64,000 bases of DNA from positions 16,140,513-16,204,512 of the forward strand of contig CM042565.1 of the NCBI GenBank assembly GCA_023630585.1, written 5' to 3'. Both the position numbers and the translations under genes were made by a program. Each line of letters opens with the position of its first letter. Within the stretch, counting starts at the first letter, position 1. The notes below the pieces were generated by a model. It saw only the letters and a program-made list of their open reading frames with translations, had not been told where the DNA came from and searched no databases. Origin of the DNA: Cranoglanis bouderius (taxonomy: Eukaryota > Chordata > Actinopteri > Siluriformes > Cranoglanididae). Positions 1-12,779 of this stretch are shown here, one piece after another.

Positions 1-61
1 GTTCCTATAACTGTTTACTTCCTTTGCATACATTGTTTAAGGTCATCACTCCTGGTCTTCA

Positions 62-968
62 CTTCTGAGTTTCCAACACAGGCCACGCCTCCTTCACTAA
101 AACTAACAGGTACCCAGGTCACGCTTTCTTCACTAGGCCTAAATGGCACATAGGCCATGCCTTCTTCAATGCTACTAACAGATACATAGGCCACGCCTTC
201 TTCAATGCTACTAACAAGTACGTAGGCCACACTCCCTTCACTTGGACTAATAGGTACTTAGGTCACACCCCTTGCACTGGGACTAATAGGTACATAGGCC
301 TCCCCCCTGCACTGGAACTAATAGATACATAAGCCACACCCCCTGCACTGGAACTAATAGGTACATAAGCCACACCCCCTGCACTGGGACTAATATGTAC
401 ATAGGCCACACCCCCTGCACTGAAACTAATAGATAAATAAGCCACACCCCCTGCACTGGAACTAATAGCTACATAAGCCACACCCCCTGCACTGGGACTA
501 ATATGTACATAGGCCACACCCCCTGCACTGAAACTAATAAATAAATAAGCCACACCCCCTGCACTGGAACTAATAGCTACATAAGCCACACCCCCTGCAC
601 TGGGACTAATAGGTACATAGGCCACACCTGCTGCACTGGAACTAATAGGTGCATAAGCCACACCCACTGCACTGGAACTAATAGGTGCATAAGCCACACC
701 CCTTTCACTGGGACTAATATGTGCATAGGCCACACCCCCTGCACTGGGACTAATACGTACATAGGCCACACCCCCTGCACTGGGACTAATAGGTACATAG
801 ACCGCACCCCCTGCACTGGGATTAATAGGTACATAGGCCACACCTATAGTCCCGCCTCCTTCAATGCTAATAACAGATACATACACCACACCTCCATTGT
901 GAATAACAGGTAAACAGGCCACACCCCCTTCACTGGGACTTACAGGTACATAGGCCACACCCCTTCAC
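62..968. repeat. 36-bp minisatellite array (GGCCACACC core)
   Basis: About 25 tandem copies of a 36-bp unit, consensus GGCCACACCCCCTGCACTGG followed by RACTAATAGGTACATA. Copies at about 300-840 differ by only a few bases; copies at 62-260 and after 860 are more diverged. Because 36 is a multiple of three, the minus strand stays open for 231 codons of a 12-residue repeat (GGVAYVPISPSA-like), which I do not take as a gene. Confidence 0.95.
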
Positions 969-975
969 TAGAAAT

Positions 976-2670
976 TCCTGGCCTCTTAGTCTCCATTCTA
1001 AGATATTATAGCATTTTGAAGAAAAAAGAAATGCAAACATTTAAACATTTTGTTATAATATTTTGTTAACAATATTCTTTAATATCAATACTTTAATATT
1101 AAAACGTTATGGAACATTATCTTCAGAAACATTGTCTGAATGGTGTGCAAACTTTTGAACTTGACTCTACTGTACTTTTCACAAGCACAAGAAATGAACA
1201 TTTTATTGTTTTATGGGTATTTAATGTGATTTTATGTTCTGTATGTTGGATTGATGTGCTCACTCTTCGTGTGTAGGAGTCTCCAGCCTGAAATTACTAT
1301 CATTGGGTACACTGGGATTTAATCACTGCTTGCTGAGCATCACTGCATACAGCACAGCGTTGAAAGTGAGCTGATAAAAGAGGCGTATTGGCATTAATTA
1401 GTCTCTTTTCTCACTAGTGAAGACCTTGCTGCCATTTTGGAAAAAAAAGTCATAATAAGACTCGGAATAGGAGACGATCTAGTGCTGGAGATCTAAAAAT
1501 TTTTATGTGTCAGTGAGGATTTTTTCTTATCCTCATTCAGGCTGCTGCTTTTGCATGTTTATTTATGAAGATGTGGTTCTGTGGCCTTGGCATGAGCTCT
1601 GAGTTGCAGAAATTAAACAAAAATATTAAAATAAAGGGGAAAAAATGAAGGCTAATGAAAAAAAAAAAAAGATAGGAAGCAAGGATATGAAGTTGTTCTT
1701 TGTACATGTTAAAGTTCACATAATTATAATATTTACATTTTTGCATCTCCTCCTCGCATCGAGGAGGAAATATTCATACGGGTGACATGCGCACAACGAG
1801 TAACTGATAGAAAAGCGGTGATAATTAGTCCCTTTTTCGTATAGAGAGGGACCTGCTTGGGATTTTGCCTGAGTGGTTATAATGATTTTCATCCACAGTG
1901 GAAAAGAAAAACAACCATTTCATCATCAAATACACGTCAATCCTGCAGGTCTTCCAGGGCATTTCATTGTTATCCCCACATCTCTGAATCTTTTGAAAAC
2001 TCATCTCTTTGTTGCTCACTCGCTGCCCTTTGCCTGGTTTACAGTTAAACTTTTCCATATCCCTCTTCTTTATCAAGAGAGATTGTTCTCCCGATGCGTG
2101 CTAAAAAAAATAAAATAAAAAACAATGAGGCTCCTGGGAGACAGACTTGGAGCACCACCAATATAACCTGATGCCTCCTTTCGCTCTTCAGCTTTTTTGA
2201 GTGAACTGCAATTGGTTTATCGGTCTCTAGGACTCTGTTGTATATTTGTGACCTCTCAGCTGCGAATAAAACCCTTCCATGGAGTGAGCTATCAAGAATA
2301 ACAAATACAGAACTACAGTCCAAAAACACATTTCACTTCTCTGTGGTCCTCTTTAACTACGGACAGGATGCAGTTTATTTAACATTTTTATTTCCCCTGA
2401 AACAAGAAACATGTCCAGTTGTATATTACTGCAGCTGCTTCATTATTATTTTACACTGTATTGAAATTGCAGTTATTTGTCACATTTACTTACCAAAATG
2501 TTTATTTTTTTTTTTTTACAAAAATTATAATGAACACAAAGCAGTATGTTATTTCAACTTTGGATACAATATTCCTTTAAGGATATATTTAAATTGAAGT
2601 GATGCTCCTGATGTTCCAAAAAGTAAACAATGTTATGTAATTATAGCTATAGTAGGTTGAGCCCACTGTT
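976..2670. other. Unique AT-rich sequence, no feature recognised
   Basis: No gene, transposon end or long tandem repeat seen. The stretch has short homopolymers (A-run near 1659-1670, T-run near 2508-2518). The part around 1265-1470 has more balanced base composition than its surroundings but no coding signal. Confidence 0.4.
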
Positions 2671-2679
2671 CAACGAGCT

Positions 2680-3190
2680 GTTGTTATGCCACACCCCCTT
2701 GACTTACAGACACTTACAGACACTTGGCCTCGTCCCTTTATTAGGCAAAGAGAGGCACTTCCTCACTAAGACTGACAGACGCAGAAGCCCACACTTCCTT
2801 CACCAGGATTGACAACCACAAGACCACACCCCTTCAATAGAACTAACAAACAGGAAGCCCACGCCTCCTTCACTAGGACTGAATAACACTAAGGCCACAC
2901 CTCATCCACTAGAACTAATAAGCACAACTGCCATACCGTCATTGGGATTGGCAGATACAGAGGGCACACCCATTCACTAGTACTAACAGGTAATAAGGCC
3001 ACAGTCCCTTTATTGGGACTAGCAGGATTAACAGACACAGAGACAATGTCTCTTCAGTAAGACTTACAAGTACCGTGGTCAGACCTCCTTCACTGGGAGT
3101 GACAGGCACAAGGCCACACCCCTTCCCTAGGACTTAGAGGCACAAAGTCCATGCCTCCTTTACTAGGAATGACAGGCACAGAGGTGCTTC
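2680..3190. repeat. Diverged GGCCACACC-type minisatellite
   Basis: Degenerate tandem copies of about 33-37 bp, each with a form of GCCACACC, CACTAGGACT and ACAGGCACA. The unit is clearly related to the array at 62-968 but much more diverged. Confidence 0.75.
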
Positions 3191-3194
3191 CTGA

Positions 3195-3690
3195 TAAGAT
3201 ATTGAGCTGTTACTGTATTGTATGGACATATTATATATGAAAACCTAAGTTCTATAATCCATACTCTATGGACAGGATGGTTCTGTGCAAAATCCATCTA
3301 GCTCTTCTCCGTTAGAATCGATATTGCTCAGCCGGACAGGACAGGAAAAATGAGCGGCCGTGTATCAGCGCTGCAGTGACAGAACGTGAAGGAGAGAAGC
3401 ATGATTCATTTGTATCAGAACTAAAACGGAAGCCTTCATTACTCAAATGTCTCGGTGATTCCCCACTGAGGCCAGATAGCGTTACTGCTGTCTTACTGAC
3501 AGGAAGTGATTTCTGGGCTAATTAACTAAAAGCATGTAGTGGAGGCTTTCTGTCCTGTGGGGTTTTTATGCCTCAAGATGATTATGACCCTTTAAATCCA
3601 TCCATTTTACATAAATTCTAATAAAATCACATTTGCTTGTTAGAATTACAAAAATTACTGTGTAAGTGGATCAGATTTTTCATCCTTCTC
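3195..3690. other. Unique sequence between two minisatellites
   Basis: No ORF or repeat recognised. The stretch 3320-3540 is GC-balanced, includes an AT-rich homeodomain-like site (GCTAATTAACT) and could be conserved non-coding DNA; this is a guess from texture only. Confidence 0.25.
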
Positions 3691-4310
3691 TGTCATTCAC
3701 ACCTACTTCACAGTGACATGCACACAGGCCACACCTCCTTCACTAGGAATAACAGACAAAAAGGTCATGCCGCCGCCAGTAGGACTGAAAGGCCTCCTTC
3801 ACTAGGACTAACAGATACACAGGACACACCTCCTTCACTATGATTAAAATGCACAAAGGCCACGCCTCTTTCACTGTGACATGCACACAGGCCACATCTC
3901 CTTCAATAGGTCTAGCATATACACAGGACACGCCTTCTTTACTATGACCAAAATGCACAAAAAGCCACGCCTCCTTCATTAGGACTGAAAGGCCACACCT
4001 CTTTCACCAGTACAGGCACAGAAGCCACACCTTCTTCTCTGAGACTAAGACACAGAAGCCACACCTCCTTGTCTGAGACTAAGACACAGAGGTCACACCT
4101 CCTTCTCTGAGACTAAAACACAGAGGCCACACCTCCTTCTTTGAAGCTCAGACACAGAAGCCACACCTCCTTCTCTGAGACTCAGACACAGAGGCCACAC
4201 CTCCTTTTCTGAGACTCAGACACAGAAGCCACACCTCTTTCATTGAGACGCAGACACAGAAGCCACACCTCTTTGACTAGGACTGACAGGCATACAGGCC
4301 ACAGATCGTT
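3690..4310. repeat. GGCCACACC-type minisatellite, 33-36 bp unit
   Basis: Tandem units such as GGCCACACCTCCTTCTCTGA followed by GACTCAGACACAGA, most regular at 4010-4270. They share the GGCCACACCTCC core with the arrays at 62-968, 2680-3190 and (reversed) 37,060-37,950. Confidence 0.9.
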
Positions 4311-4399
4311 TATATGACAGAACTTTAAAAAAAACAATGCTATAGTTCATAAATCTGAATGAAATATAACGTAACATGGTAACAAGAAGTAACTGGTTT

Positions 4400-4645
4400 C
4401 ACAGACAACATTAAATGTAGCAATAAATGGATAAAACGTATGACATGTCGTTCTGTAATGCATAAAATATTGCAATCGCTGGCCAATTGCTGCAGTATAA
4501 AAGGAATAAAACACTTCAGGACATGCTGTTAAAGGAAAATAGTCAACTTTGGGGCGGTAACAGTAAAACTGCCACATCAAACCACCCTGTTGTTGATTAT
4601 TTTCCTATAACGGAGTGTTTTATTCCTTACTTATTGTCTTCACTC
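4400..4645 (+). repeat. Partial copy of ~610-bp interspersed repeat
   Basis: Contains the markers AAATGGATAAAACGTATGAC, AAGGAATAAAACACTTCAGG and GTTGATTATTTTCCTATAAC in the same order as the 3' third of the fuller copies at 7345-8300 and 45,460-46,050. Confidence 0.7.
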
Positions 4646-4649
4646 CATG

Positions 4650-5495
4650 TTAACAAACTGTGGACCGTAAACAACAATTATGTGCCACTTCGCAGGAAAA
4701 CACCACTTGAAACACACCTGAGTGACAGAGACACACAGAACAACGAGCAAAAAATAAAAATAAAAAAACGGCTGAAGAGAGTGGCAGACTTTTTAATATG
4801 CTTCTCTTCACGAGAGCTGTAATTGTGTGGGGGGGGAATAAAAAAACATGTTTCCAGGGCTTGTGTGAGATTGTGTGTGGGAAGTTTACATAACCTCAAA
4901 CTACTGCAGTTGTGTATGATCCGTCTCAGAGAGCGACGGCATTACCGTGGTCCTTATCTCCCATTTTCATAATGGTTGATCAGCGTGGAATTCGGGAGAC
5001 AGCACACAGCAGCGGTAGCAGACGAGTAGAGATTTTTTTTTTTTTTTAAATGGACTATAGTGAAAAAAAAGGCCAGAATAGAGGACAAAAAGCGAGGAAA
5101 TAAACCCTTTTTTAAGAGAAGGACTTCAAGTGGGCTTGGTAATTGCTCTCTCCTAGACAATTTCCAGGTTTGCAGGCATTTTGTTCTTAAGAGAGGAGAC
5201 TCTTGTTGTAGTTCCCTGCCGTCCATCCCAAACTTTTGAAAAAAAAAAAAAGAATCCAATTTTGAGAGTTTTTGATCTTGTTTACGTCTCATCTTTTCAT
5301 GCATTTTGTATCTAGATATCCTGTATTGTGCGTTAATATGCAAATTCGCTCATTATATTTGAACACCGTTCGAACTTTCAGTGCTGTTTCTTATTTTTAA
5401 TTCCTTTCTGAATAAGCAACACAACCTCTCTACAACAATCACATATGGAAACATTTTCAGTTTCTGCAGGTGACTCAGTGATTGTGTGTACATTC
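4650..5495. other. Unique sequence with homopolymers
   Basis: No gene recognised. T-run near 5033-5047, A-run near 5238-5250, G-run near 4829-4837. Confidence 0.35.
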
Positions 5496-5499
5496 ATAC

Positions 5500-5745
5500 A
5501 GTACGTCCTGGTTACTGTGCGTTATCCAGTTTCCTCCCCCAGTCCTCCAAAGACGTGTGTTGTAGGCTGACTGGCATTTCCAAATTGTTCGTAATGTGTG
5601 AGTGTGTGCGCGATTGTGCGCTGTGATCGGCTGACCTCCCGTCCAGGGTGTCTCGTGCCCCGAGTTCCCTGGGATGGACTCCAGACTCCCCGTGACCCTG
5701 TGTAGGATAATCTGTACAGAAAATGGATGGATGGATGGATGGATG
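5500..5745 (+). mobile_element. SINE/LINE-tail repeat ending in (GGAT)n
   Basis: Carries the phrases common in fish dispersed repeats: CCAGGGTGTCTCGTGCCC, CCTGGGATGGACTCCAGACT and CGTGACCCTGTGTAGGATAA, and ends in AATGGATGGATGGATGGATG. The same family is present at 12,600-13,050 and reversed at 24,590-24,870. The ATGG tail is a typical retroposon 3' end. I cannot decide between a free SINE and the 3' tail of an L2-type LINE. Confidence 0.7.
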
Positions 5746-5749
5746 ATCA

Positions 5750-7340
5750 TCATTCATCTACGCACCCGTATTGAATGGCGTGCAGATGGAACCATCGATA
5801 GCCTCGAAGGTGACCAGTGCCTGCGATTTGTCCTTCAACAAAAGAATGAATAACTTCATCTAATCCTCAACGTTCCTCATTTTAACACATGAACATCGTA
5901 CGTACCATTTTGCCGCATTTTTAGGACTTTATTCTTAAAATCTTGCAACTTTTTTCCTTGCAACATTACGACATTATTCACAAAATCTTTTTTTTCCAAT
6001 TTATTAAGTAGGAATGTCACTAAGATGGACCTGTAAAAAGCCAGCAGGTTTGCTAGCTTATTTGCGGCCTTACTTTGCCGGCTAGTATGCTAGCATACCC
6101 TGTGTCATGTAATGTGGTCACTCCTCTATAATCATCATGCTGCCACATCAAAAATCATGATTTTGTGTTCGAGTTTTGATCTTGCTGACCTTTTTATACT
6201 CGCTAACTATGAGGACAGAGATGCATTTACACTTATAATGTGTCTAAAAGGTTCAGATTTAAATCTCTCTCAAATTTATACTTTATTTTCATGATCTCCA
6301 TCAGGATATAATCCCGATACTCAAGCTGTCTGAAATGACCGACATTGTCTTAGTCCTTCACTGGATGATTCCATAACTCGAGTTTACTCACGTTTATTGT
6401 CGGGATCTTAAAGGGTCCAGAATAATAACAGTGAACACTGCAGTGTAAGTAAAGAATAAAATACCGTTACAGTAAAATAATCTGCGATGGGATGCTGTGA
6501 TGAAACGGAGTCACGGTTGCCACCCTGAAGATGATTCATGGTTTGGTTATTTATTAAAGAACGTGATTTTTTTTACTGTTTTTTACTGTTACTGTTCAAG
6601 CCCATTTTAAGTATTTTTATGAAACATTGCAGTAATTCTGGAACTGCCTGTATTTATACGGTGGGTTTACAAAGTTTTCTGATCTCAAAGACCCTAATTA
6701 TAAGCTATTGTTCACCGTCATCGCTAGTTTAGCTAGCCAACAAACGTCAGCACTTTCCAGCGAGAACCGAGCGTAATGGATAAGGCGAGAGAATAGAACG
6801 TTCAGAATTATAAAATAAAATCCCAAAGAGCTTAATTACGGATATTATTAAAAGCTTGGAGAACAATAGGCGGGAATGCATATCCATTCATTTTACCAAC
6901 AAAAAGCATTGAAATCCACCAGCTCTAGAGGACTTTTCTCTCACCTGCCACGTGTCCCGGCCTTCGCATCAGCAGTCACGCGGTGTGCCACATACTTTCA
7001 CCGAATACCCTAACACAGCACGGCTCCGATAAAGAGTCAAAGGTCCAAAGACTCTCAGGGGGGAGAAATTAGCTCTGCATTACAGCCACAATAGCCAGGT
7101 CGTATCTCCCAGTGGTGGCGTGATTGCTCCGAGCGCAACGTCTGAACCCATTAGAAACGCGTGTCACTCTCATCTGTTCAGGTCACTCACTTTTCCTTGA
7201 CAGGTGTCAAAATGTCTTAATTGGTCCCCTGTTGACTGTATAATGGGCTTGGGCTGTTGGCAGGAGGGTTCTTTCCTCTTCATTCGTCGTCGTAAAGGGG
7301 AAAGGACAGGCAAAGTAGGCAACTGATAATCAGTTTTATC
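5750..7340. other. Mostly unique sequence
   Basis: No gene seen. The part at 6870-7140 is GC-balanced and free of obvious repeats, with motifs such as ATAGCCAGGTCGTATCTCCC, and reads like possible conserved non-coding DNA (low confidence). Confidence 0.25.
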
Positions 7341-7344
7341 CCAC

Positions 7345-8300
7345 AGTGATGTAGAATTCTGGATTCTGGATTCTGATTGGCTAGAAAGTGTTGATTCATT
7401 TACTATTACAGCAGCTGCATGGATAAGTTTATATACACCGATCAGCCATAACATTAAAACCACCTGCGTAATATTGTGTAGGTCCCCCTTGTGCCGCCAA
7501 AACAGCTCTGACCCGTCGAGGCACGGACTCCAGAAGACCTCTGAAGGTGTGCTGTGGTATCTGGCACCAAGACGTTAGCAGCAGATCCTTTAAGTCCTGT
7601 AAGTTGCGAGGTGGGGCCTCCATGGATCCGACTCGTTTGTCCAGCACATACCTGGACAGATCTGGAGAATCTGGAGACCAAGTCAACATCTTGAACTCAT
7701 GTGCCACTGTAAAGAGATAATCAATGTTATTCACGTCACCTGTCAGTGGTTTTAATGTTATGGCTGATCGGTGTATAATACTGTATTAATTAGCTTGTTC
7801 CAACATTTCTATAGTAACAGCTAATACACAGGGACTTATATGGCAGATGCTCCACATAAGCAGATAAAAAAAGAAAACGTGTGTAATCGCTGACATTCTG
7901 TAAGGAAACGTTTATTTAACATTTATGGAAGGAGTCTCCAGTGTCAGAGGAAAAGCTGTAACTTTAAGTTTTCCGATATCTTCAGGACAGAGGAGTTTAC
8001 CTTTTGCGGATTCATGACAAGCTTCTTGTCAATAAGTGAGGGAACATCTGTTTATAGCTGCTATAACACAAGTGATAACTCGCTAACTTGTTTTGCGGAC
8101 ATTCCACCACATTAACTGTAACTATAAATGGATAAAACCTATGACATGCCATTCTTTAATTGATCAAAAAAATTGTAATAGTTGGCAAACTGCTGTAGTA
8201 TAAGAGGAATAAAACACTTCAGGAGTGGAGTTGTTCCACTGTTGATTATTTTTCCTATTAAAGTGTGACACAGGGGGTTTTATTCTTTACCTTATACCTT
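7345..8300 (+). repeat. ~610-bp interspersed repeat, split by a MITE
   Basis: Ordered markers: GGATTCTGATTGGCTAGAAA, GTTGATTCATTTACTATTAC, then a 346-bp insertion, TTTCTATAGTAACAGCTAAT, CGTTTATTTAACATTTATGG, GGAGTCTCCAGTGTCAG, ATGGATAAAACCTATGACAT, TAAGAGGAATAAAACACTTC, and GTTGATTATTTTTCCTATTA. The same order occurs at 45,460-46,050 and, reversed, at 49,420-49,860. No coding capacity; class unknown. Confidence 0.75.
7432..7777 (-). mobile_element. Tc1/mariner-derived MITE with transposase remnant
   Basis: The element has perfect 32-bp terminal inverted repeats (outer part TATACACCGATCAGCCATAA) and TA at both edges, as expected for Tc1/mariner target sites. Inside, on the minus strand, is a piece like the C-terminus of a Tc1 transposase: WCQIPQHTFRGLLESVPRRV, then AVLAAQGGPTQY. 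The catalytic domain is gone, so this is an internal-deletion derivative. It lies inside a ~610-bp repeat and so is the younger insertion. Confidence 0.88.
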
Positions 8301-8304
8301 GATT

Positions 8305-8650
8305 TGTAAATAATCTTAGAAAAGACTTTATAAGGACTTTATTTAGCAGACACAGTACATAAAATACGTGACAACCTTTTTAGGAGAAGTTAACCATCAA
8401 AACATTAAATGTCTTTGAGCTAAAGGTGTCAGATTCGATTTTATGCAAATTTTCAATAAATAAATAAAGTCTGTATATGTTTGAACAGTATAAGAGTTCT
8501 GAATGCTAACTTTCTGCAGTTTCACACAGACATCACAGATCCACCCCCAGATTGCCAAATCCAGACCATGATGAAATCGAATGAAAAATGTTTTTCATCC
8601 TAAAAAACCCTAAGTCCATTAGACCAAATGTAGAGACGAGTTTTGGTGGA

Positions 8651-8700
<50 letters not shown>

Positions 8701-10870
8701 TGGGACGATCCGGGATGAGCTGGAAGTGAGAGAAAAACGGGAATGACGGAAGCATGTTATCTTTGCATATCTTCGGTGATCGCAGCTTCCAGCAGAAGCT
8801 TGGAAGCGTGACTGGAAGAGGACTCGCTGAAGGACCATCTGCGAGCATTTGTTGCTCGGTGTTTGTTCGTTCCTTATGTTCCGTCCTGATGGTAGATATT
8901 GTATTAGTGCCCAGAAACATGCTTGGCACAGGAAACTCGTTTGTGACAAAACACATAAATCAGTGTCAGAGAACTTGAGTGTTCTTAAAATCATCAGCTT
9001 TCGCAACACGATTGGATTCATCGTGGCCAATCTGCAATTCAGGAATTTAGGTTTGATGTATGAAAATGATTAACTGTTAGAGTTTAGGGAAAAGTGTTAG
9101 CTTTTATCATGGGGTCTTCTTATCAGAATGCGCTGCACTGTGTAACCGTTTGGCTGCTAAGCGCTTTCAGTTCCTAGCTAGTTAACTAGCTAATGATTGA
9201 AAACCACTATGGTCACAATAGCTAACACTGAAATGTAAATTTTGCTATCCATCTAAGAACAAACAAGCAGCGCCTATCTACCATGTTGTCTCTTCCATTT
9301 CCAATAGCTTTATGATCAGAGCTAACGTGCGCACTTCGAAGCTAGCAGATACAAGCGAGTGCTTTTTGGAATGCTAGCTCTGTGTGGATGATGAGAGTTG
9401 TCTCAGTCTAATCTGCCAGGGTCTTTGGAGAAACTATGAAATGTAAATTTAAACACATAATATAAAATGTCAGGATTTGTTTGCCGTGTGAAAATGAAAG
9501 TGATATCTGGAAGGAAAATATAATATGTTTTTAAAAAAAAAAAAAAAAAAAAAGAAATCTTGCTATGTAGTAAATACTAGAGTCTTGAAACTCAAACAGC
9601 AAATTAATAAAATTCCAAAACCTCAGTGGAGTGCTTATCTATAAGCCAGACAAAATGAAGACGCAAAGGTTTCTACGACAAATAATTTGTAAATTATTGA
9701 GTAATGTATATGTAAGACCATCCCAAACCACAGGGGCTAATGATATTTGAGATTTAACCCACGATTTCCAAAACGATTTTTAAATTTATTTTTTTAAACA
9801 AATGAGCCACATAGAACCACTCCTGCTTGTTTGGACAAGTTTACACTTTGAGGTAAAACCACCACGTATTTCCACAAAGAGCAGCAGTGTCCCTGAAACT
9901 GCCATAAAGCTTAAAAAGGTACTAAGTAAATGTTAACCGTCGTGAAAACCATCGAGTTTGTTTCACTTCATCTGACTTCATTCTGTTGAGTGAGCTTGTT
10001 TCACTGTGAAACGAGGAAAAGCACAAGTTTTGATGTCGTGTCGTGATTTATGAATGAAAGAACCCACTAGAAAAGAAACGCTTCCCAATCTCCCCATGGC
10101 GAGGCTCGTAATCTCACTAGCAATTACAGAATATAATGCGAGAAGTGCGGAGAATCTCAGAGAGCATCTATAAAAGAGAAAAGCCTTAATGAACATTAGC
10201 TATTTTAACACGACTCTTAGTCGAAAGGATAGAAAAAGGATTCGTGTCCTTTTGGCTGTGTTTAAAATTTGGTTAGAAAAAGAGTGAAATTAACAGCGAG
10301 GATGGAACTCGTTGATGGTAGTCCCTTCGGATCGAAGCTCTTGACACTGCGGCGTGTCCCGCTGATGAGATCTGAGCTCCCTGATCAGCACTGCGCTTTA
10401 GTTAATCAGACTTTGATGGCTTTGCTGAACAGCAGGTTGAGGAAAAGAAATATGTGGCGAGTATGTAACATGTGGGTTGATGAGTGATGGGTGCTCGACA
10501 TGTTTTTAGCACTATCTTAGGGTGTTTTCCCACTCGAGATTGCATTCTGGAACAATTTTAGGCCCGTTTGGAGGCAGGGCTCATAATTCCTTCTGAACCG
10601 TGGATCGACTGAGCAATTTCATAAATCACTTTTGTGCACACAGGTTTGCAAAATGGCAGGTGCCAGGTTCATCCGTTTTTATTATTTTCTTTTGGTACGG
10701 TTTAAAACGGTGCTTTTTGCCTGCATCTCATGTCATCATGCAGGAATACCTGCAAACTAGGAACTACACCACGAAAGTGACCTAATTACAGTTCTCCAGT
10801 CCTGCGAAAGTCGGCTTTTATAATCCTTTGCCCAGCGTCATGAAAGTACAAACAGGAAGTAACATGACAA
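8305..10870. other. Unique sequence with one GT microsatellite
   Basis: No gene recognised. A 20+ A-run lies near 9533-9553. The area 9160-9380 is rich in GCTAGC/TAGCTA words like those at 35,450-35,830. The part at 10,040-10,220 is repeat-free and GC-balanced. Confidence 0.3.
8653..8699. repeat. (GT)n microsatellite
   Basis: Perfect GT dinucleotide run of about 47 bp. Confidence 0.98.
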
Positions 10871-10879
10871 ATTGAACCA

Positions 10880-11320
10880 ATCACATTACACAGATAGCTT
10901 CCACGCCTGATGTTCGGTTGAAGCGTAACCAAGAGGACCAGGGATCAGTTCTCAAGATCACTCCTGGGCTCAAAAACAGCTTTCACAATCCACCAAACTT
11001 ACCAAACTCAGGATTCAAACGGGTCAATACACAGGAAGGCAGGCTTAATACAGAGCAATCCATAATCAGAAACTTGGGAAATGAGCGAAGATCAAAACAA
11101 AGAATACAGAAAATATATTTAGAAACATAAGAAATTAAGGTTCATCATTACAGACATAAAGAAGATAAGACTTCACGAAAGACGAAACAAAGAAAAGGCA
11201 GGGTATGCATAGACAAAGTAATCGATAACTAACACAAAACAGCTGAACACAATCAGGTAACGAACCAATGACAGGACGGAGGCAGAGACAGGACTAGAAC
11301 AGAATGTTTCTGTGTAAGTT
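10880..11320. repeat. Probable interspersed repeat
   Basis: Phrases such as CAGCTGAACACAATCAGGTA, GACAGGACGGAGGCAGAGAC and ACGGGTCAATACACAGGAAG resemble common fish repeat DNA, with similarity in style to 21,632-21,868. No ends or coding sequence resolved. Confidence 0.4.
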
Positions 11321-11329
11321 CTTTGCACA

Positions 11330-12595
11330 ATACAACAGAGTTACCTTTACAGAAAATGTTCCATGTAGTACCGTTTTAGAAAACTAGAACCACTAACCAA
11401 GCACCCTCAGATGAACCCTTTTTGTATGCATGATACATTGAAATTTTACCAAAATTCAAAAATGGAAATATTTCTTCCCCTCTCTCAGCCTTTGTGGATA
11501 AGTTGTAAACAAACTGGGTTCTTCTCTTTTCCTTTCAGAGAGGCTTCCATGTAGAGAGTTTAAACACCTGGAAAGTGACAGTGAAGGAAGCAAAACAACA
11601 ACTCGGTGATGAAGAACATTTAAAACTGGGACCAATCAGTGACAAAAACGCTTCATTAATTAGCACTGATTTTGAATATAGTCTAATTTGAATACGTGTG
11701 ACATTAAACTCCCGTATGTGATTCATTCCCGTCTTTTTTTTCCCCCGAGAACGTCGTCCTAATTATATCTCGTTACTATGCAATTCATCCAGAGTGAAAA
11801 ACAAAATAGTCGCCATGCTTTTTCTTTTTTAATACCTCGGTTTAAAAGAGTTGGATTTCTTTAAAGCCTTGTTGAATATTCAGCCCAAGGCTGAGCCTTA
11901 AAAAAGGGGCGTACTCGAGCGGCGCTGTAATTGTTCTTCAAGTCTCATGGTACATCGTTAATTAATGTAAAAACGAGCCTTCGCTTTGTCAAAAAAAAAA
12001 ACGGAGGCTGCAAATATCTTTAATAACACTCCATACGGCCCCTAACGAGTTACGGAGAGGACAATGAAGTGATGGTGTTGAAGCAGGGGCGGAGCAGCTG
12101 CTCGAACCCGAGCCAGATCAGACATAACCTGATATTAATGCGCCGTCCAGCGCGGATTAAACGTTTACGGCTCGAGCGCACGTCGTTTGCGGGTGCACGG
12201 TTCATGTATATTTTTGCAATGCAGGGTCTGAAGGGATCCTTAATGTGTAATATTAAAAATATTAAAACACCTAGTAAGGGGGTGGGGGTATTTTTGAGTG
12301 ATTTTTGAGGTTTGTTTTCATTTTAAGCGGTGTACATGATGCTAATGGAGTAATTAGCATGAGAGAACCTATAGAACAACATACGTCTGATGTAATGACA
12401 AATTTGGCAGCTCTGTCACAGCACCAAATTTAAAGGAGTGTGAATCACGCCGTGCTGTGAAAGTTGGAATTAGCTTGAATATTTTGAGAGCGTGAGCTAT
12501 TCATAGACAGCTGAATATACAGCACTTAACTGGTGCAGTTGGCATCTCTCGAGTATGCAGTAACATTGCTTAACATGAAAATACTGTATGAATTG
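11330..12595. other. Unique sequence, no feature recognised
   Basis: No gene or transposon end seen. The part at 11,860-12,060 is repeat-poor and contains TTAATTAATG and AAATATCTTTAATAAC sites; it may be non-coding conserved DNA, unproven. Confidence 0.25.
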
Positions 12596-12599
12596 TATC

Positions 12600-12745
12600 T
12601 AGGGCTGGTGTCCTATCCAGGGTGTATCCCTGCCTTACACACCCATATACATATACCCTTATACACCCAGCTTTCCTGGGATAGAATCCGGATCCACTGT
12701 ACCACTTACCAGGATAAAGCGCTTACTGTAGATAAATTAATGAAC
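12600..12745 (+). mobile_element. Diverged SINE/LINE-tail copy
   Basis: Has TATCCAGGGTGTATCCCTGC, TCCTGGGATAGAATCCGGAT and CAGGATAAAGCGCTTACTGT, the same blocks as the element at 5500-5745. Confidence 0.7.
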
Positions 12746-12779
12746 TATTAGGTCTACTATTATAAATAACGATAATAGC

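Noticed and set aside
263..958. 231-codon minus-strand frame of 12-residue GGVAYVPISPSA-like repeats
   Set aside because: It is the 36-bp minisatellite read in a frame. The unit length alone keeps it open, other frames are open too, and there is no flanking gene structure.
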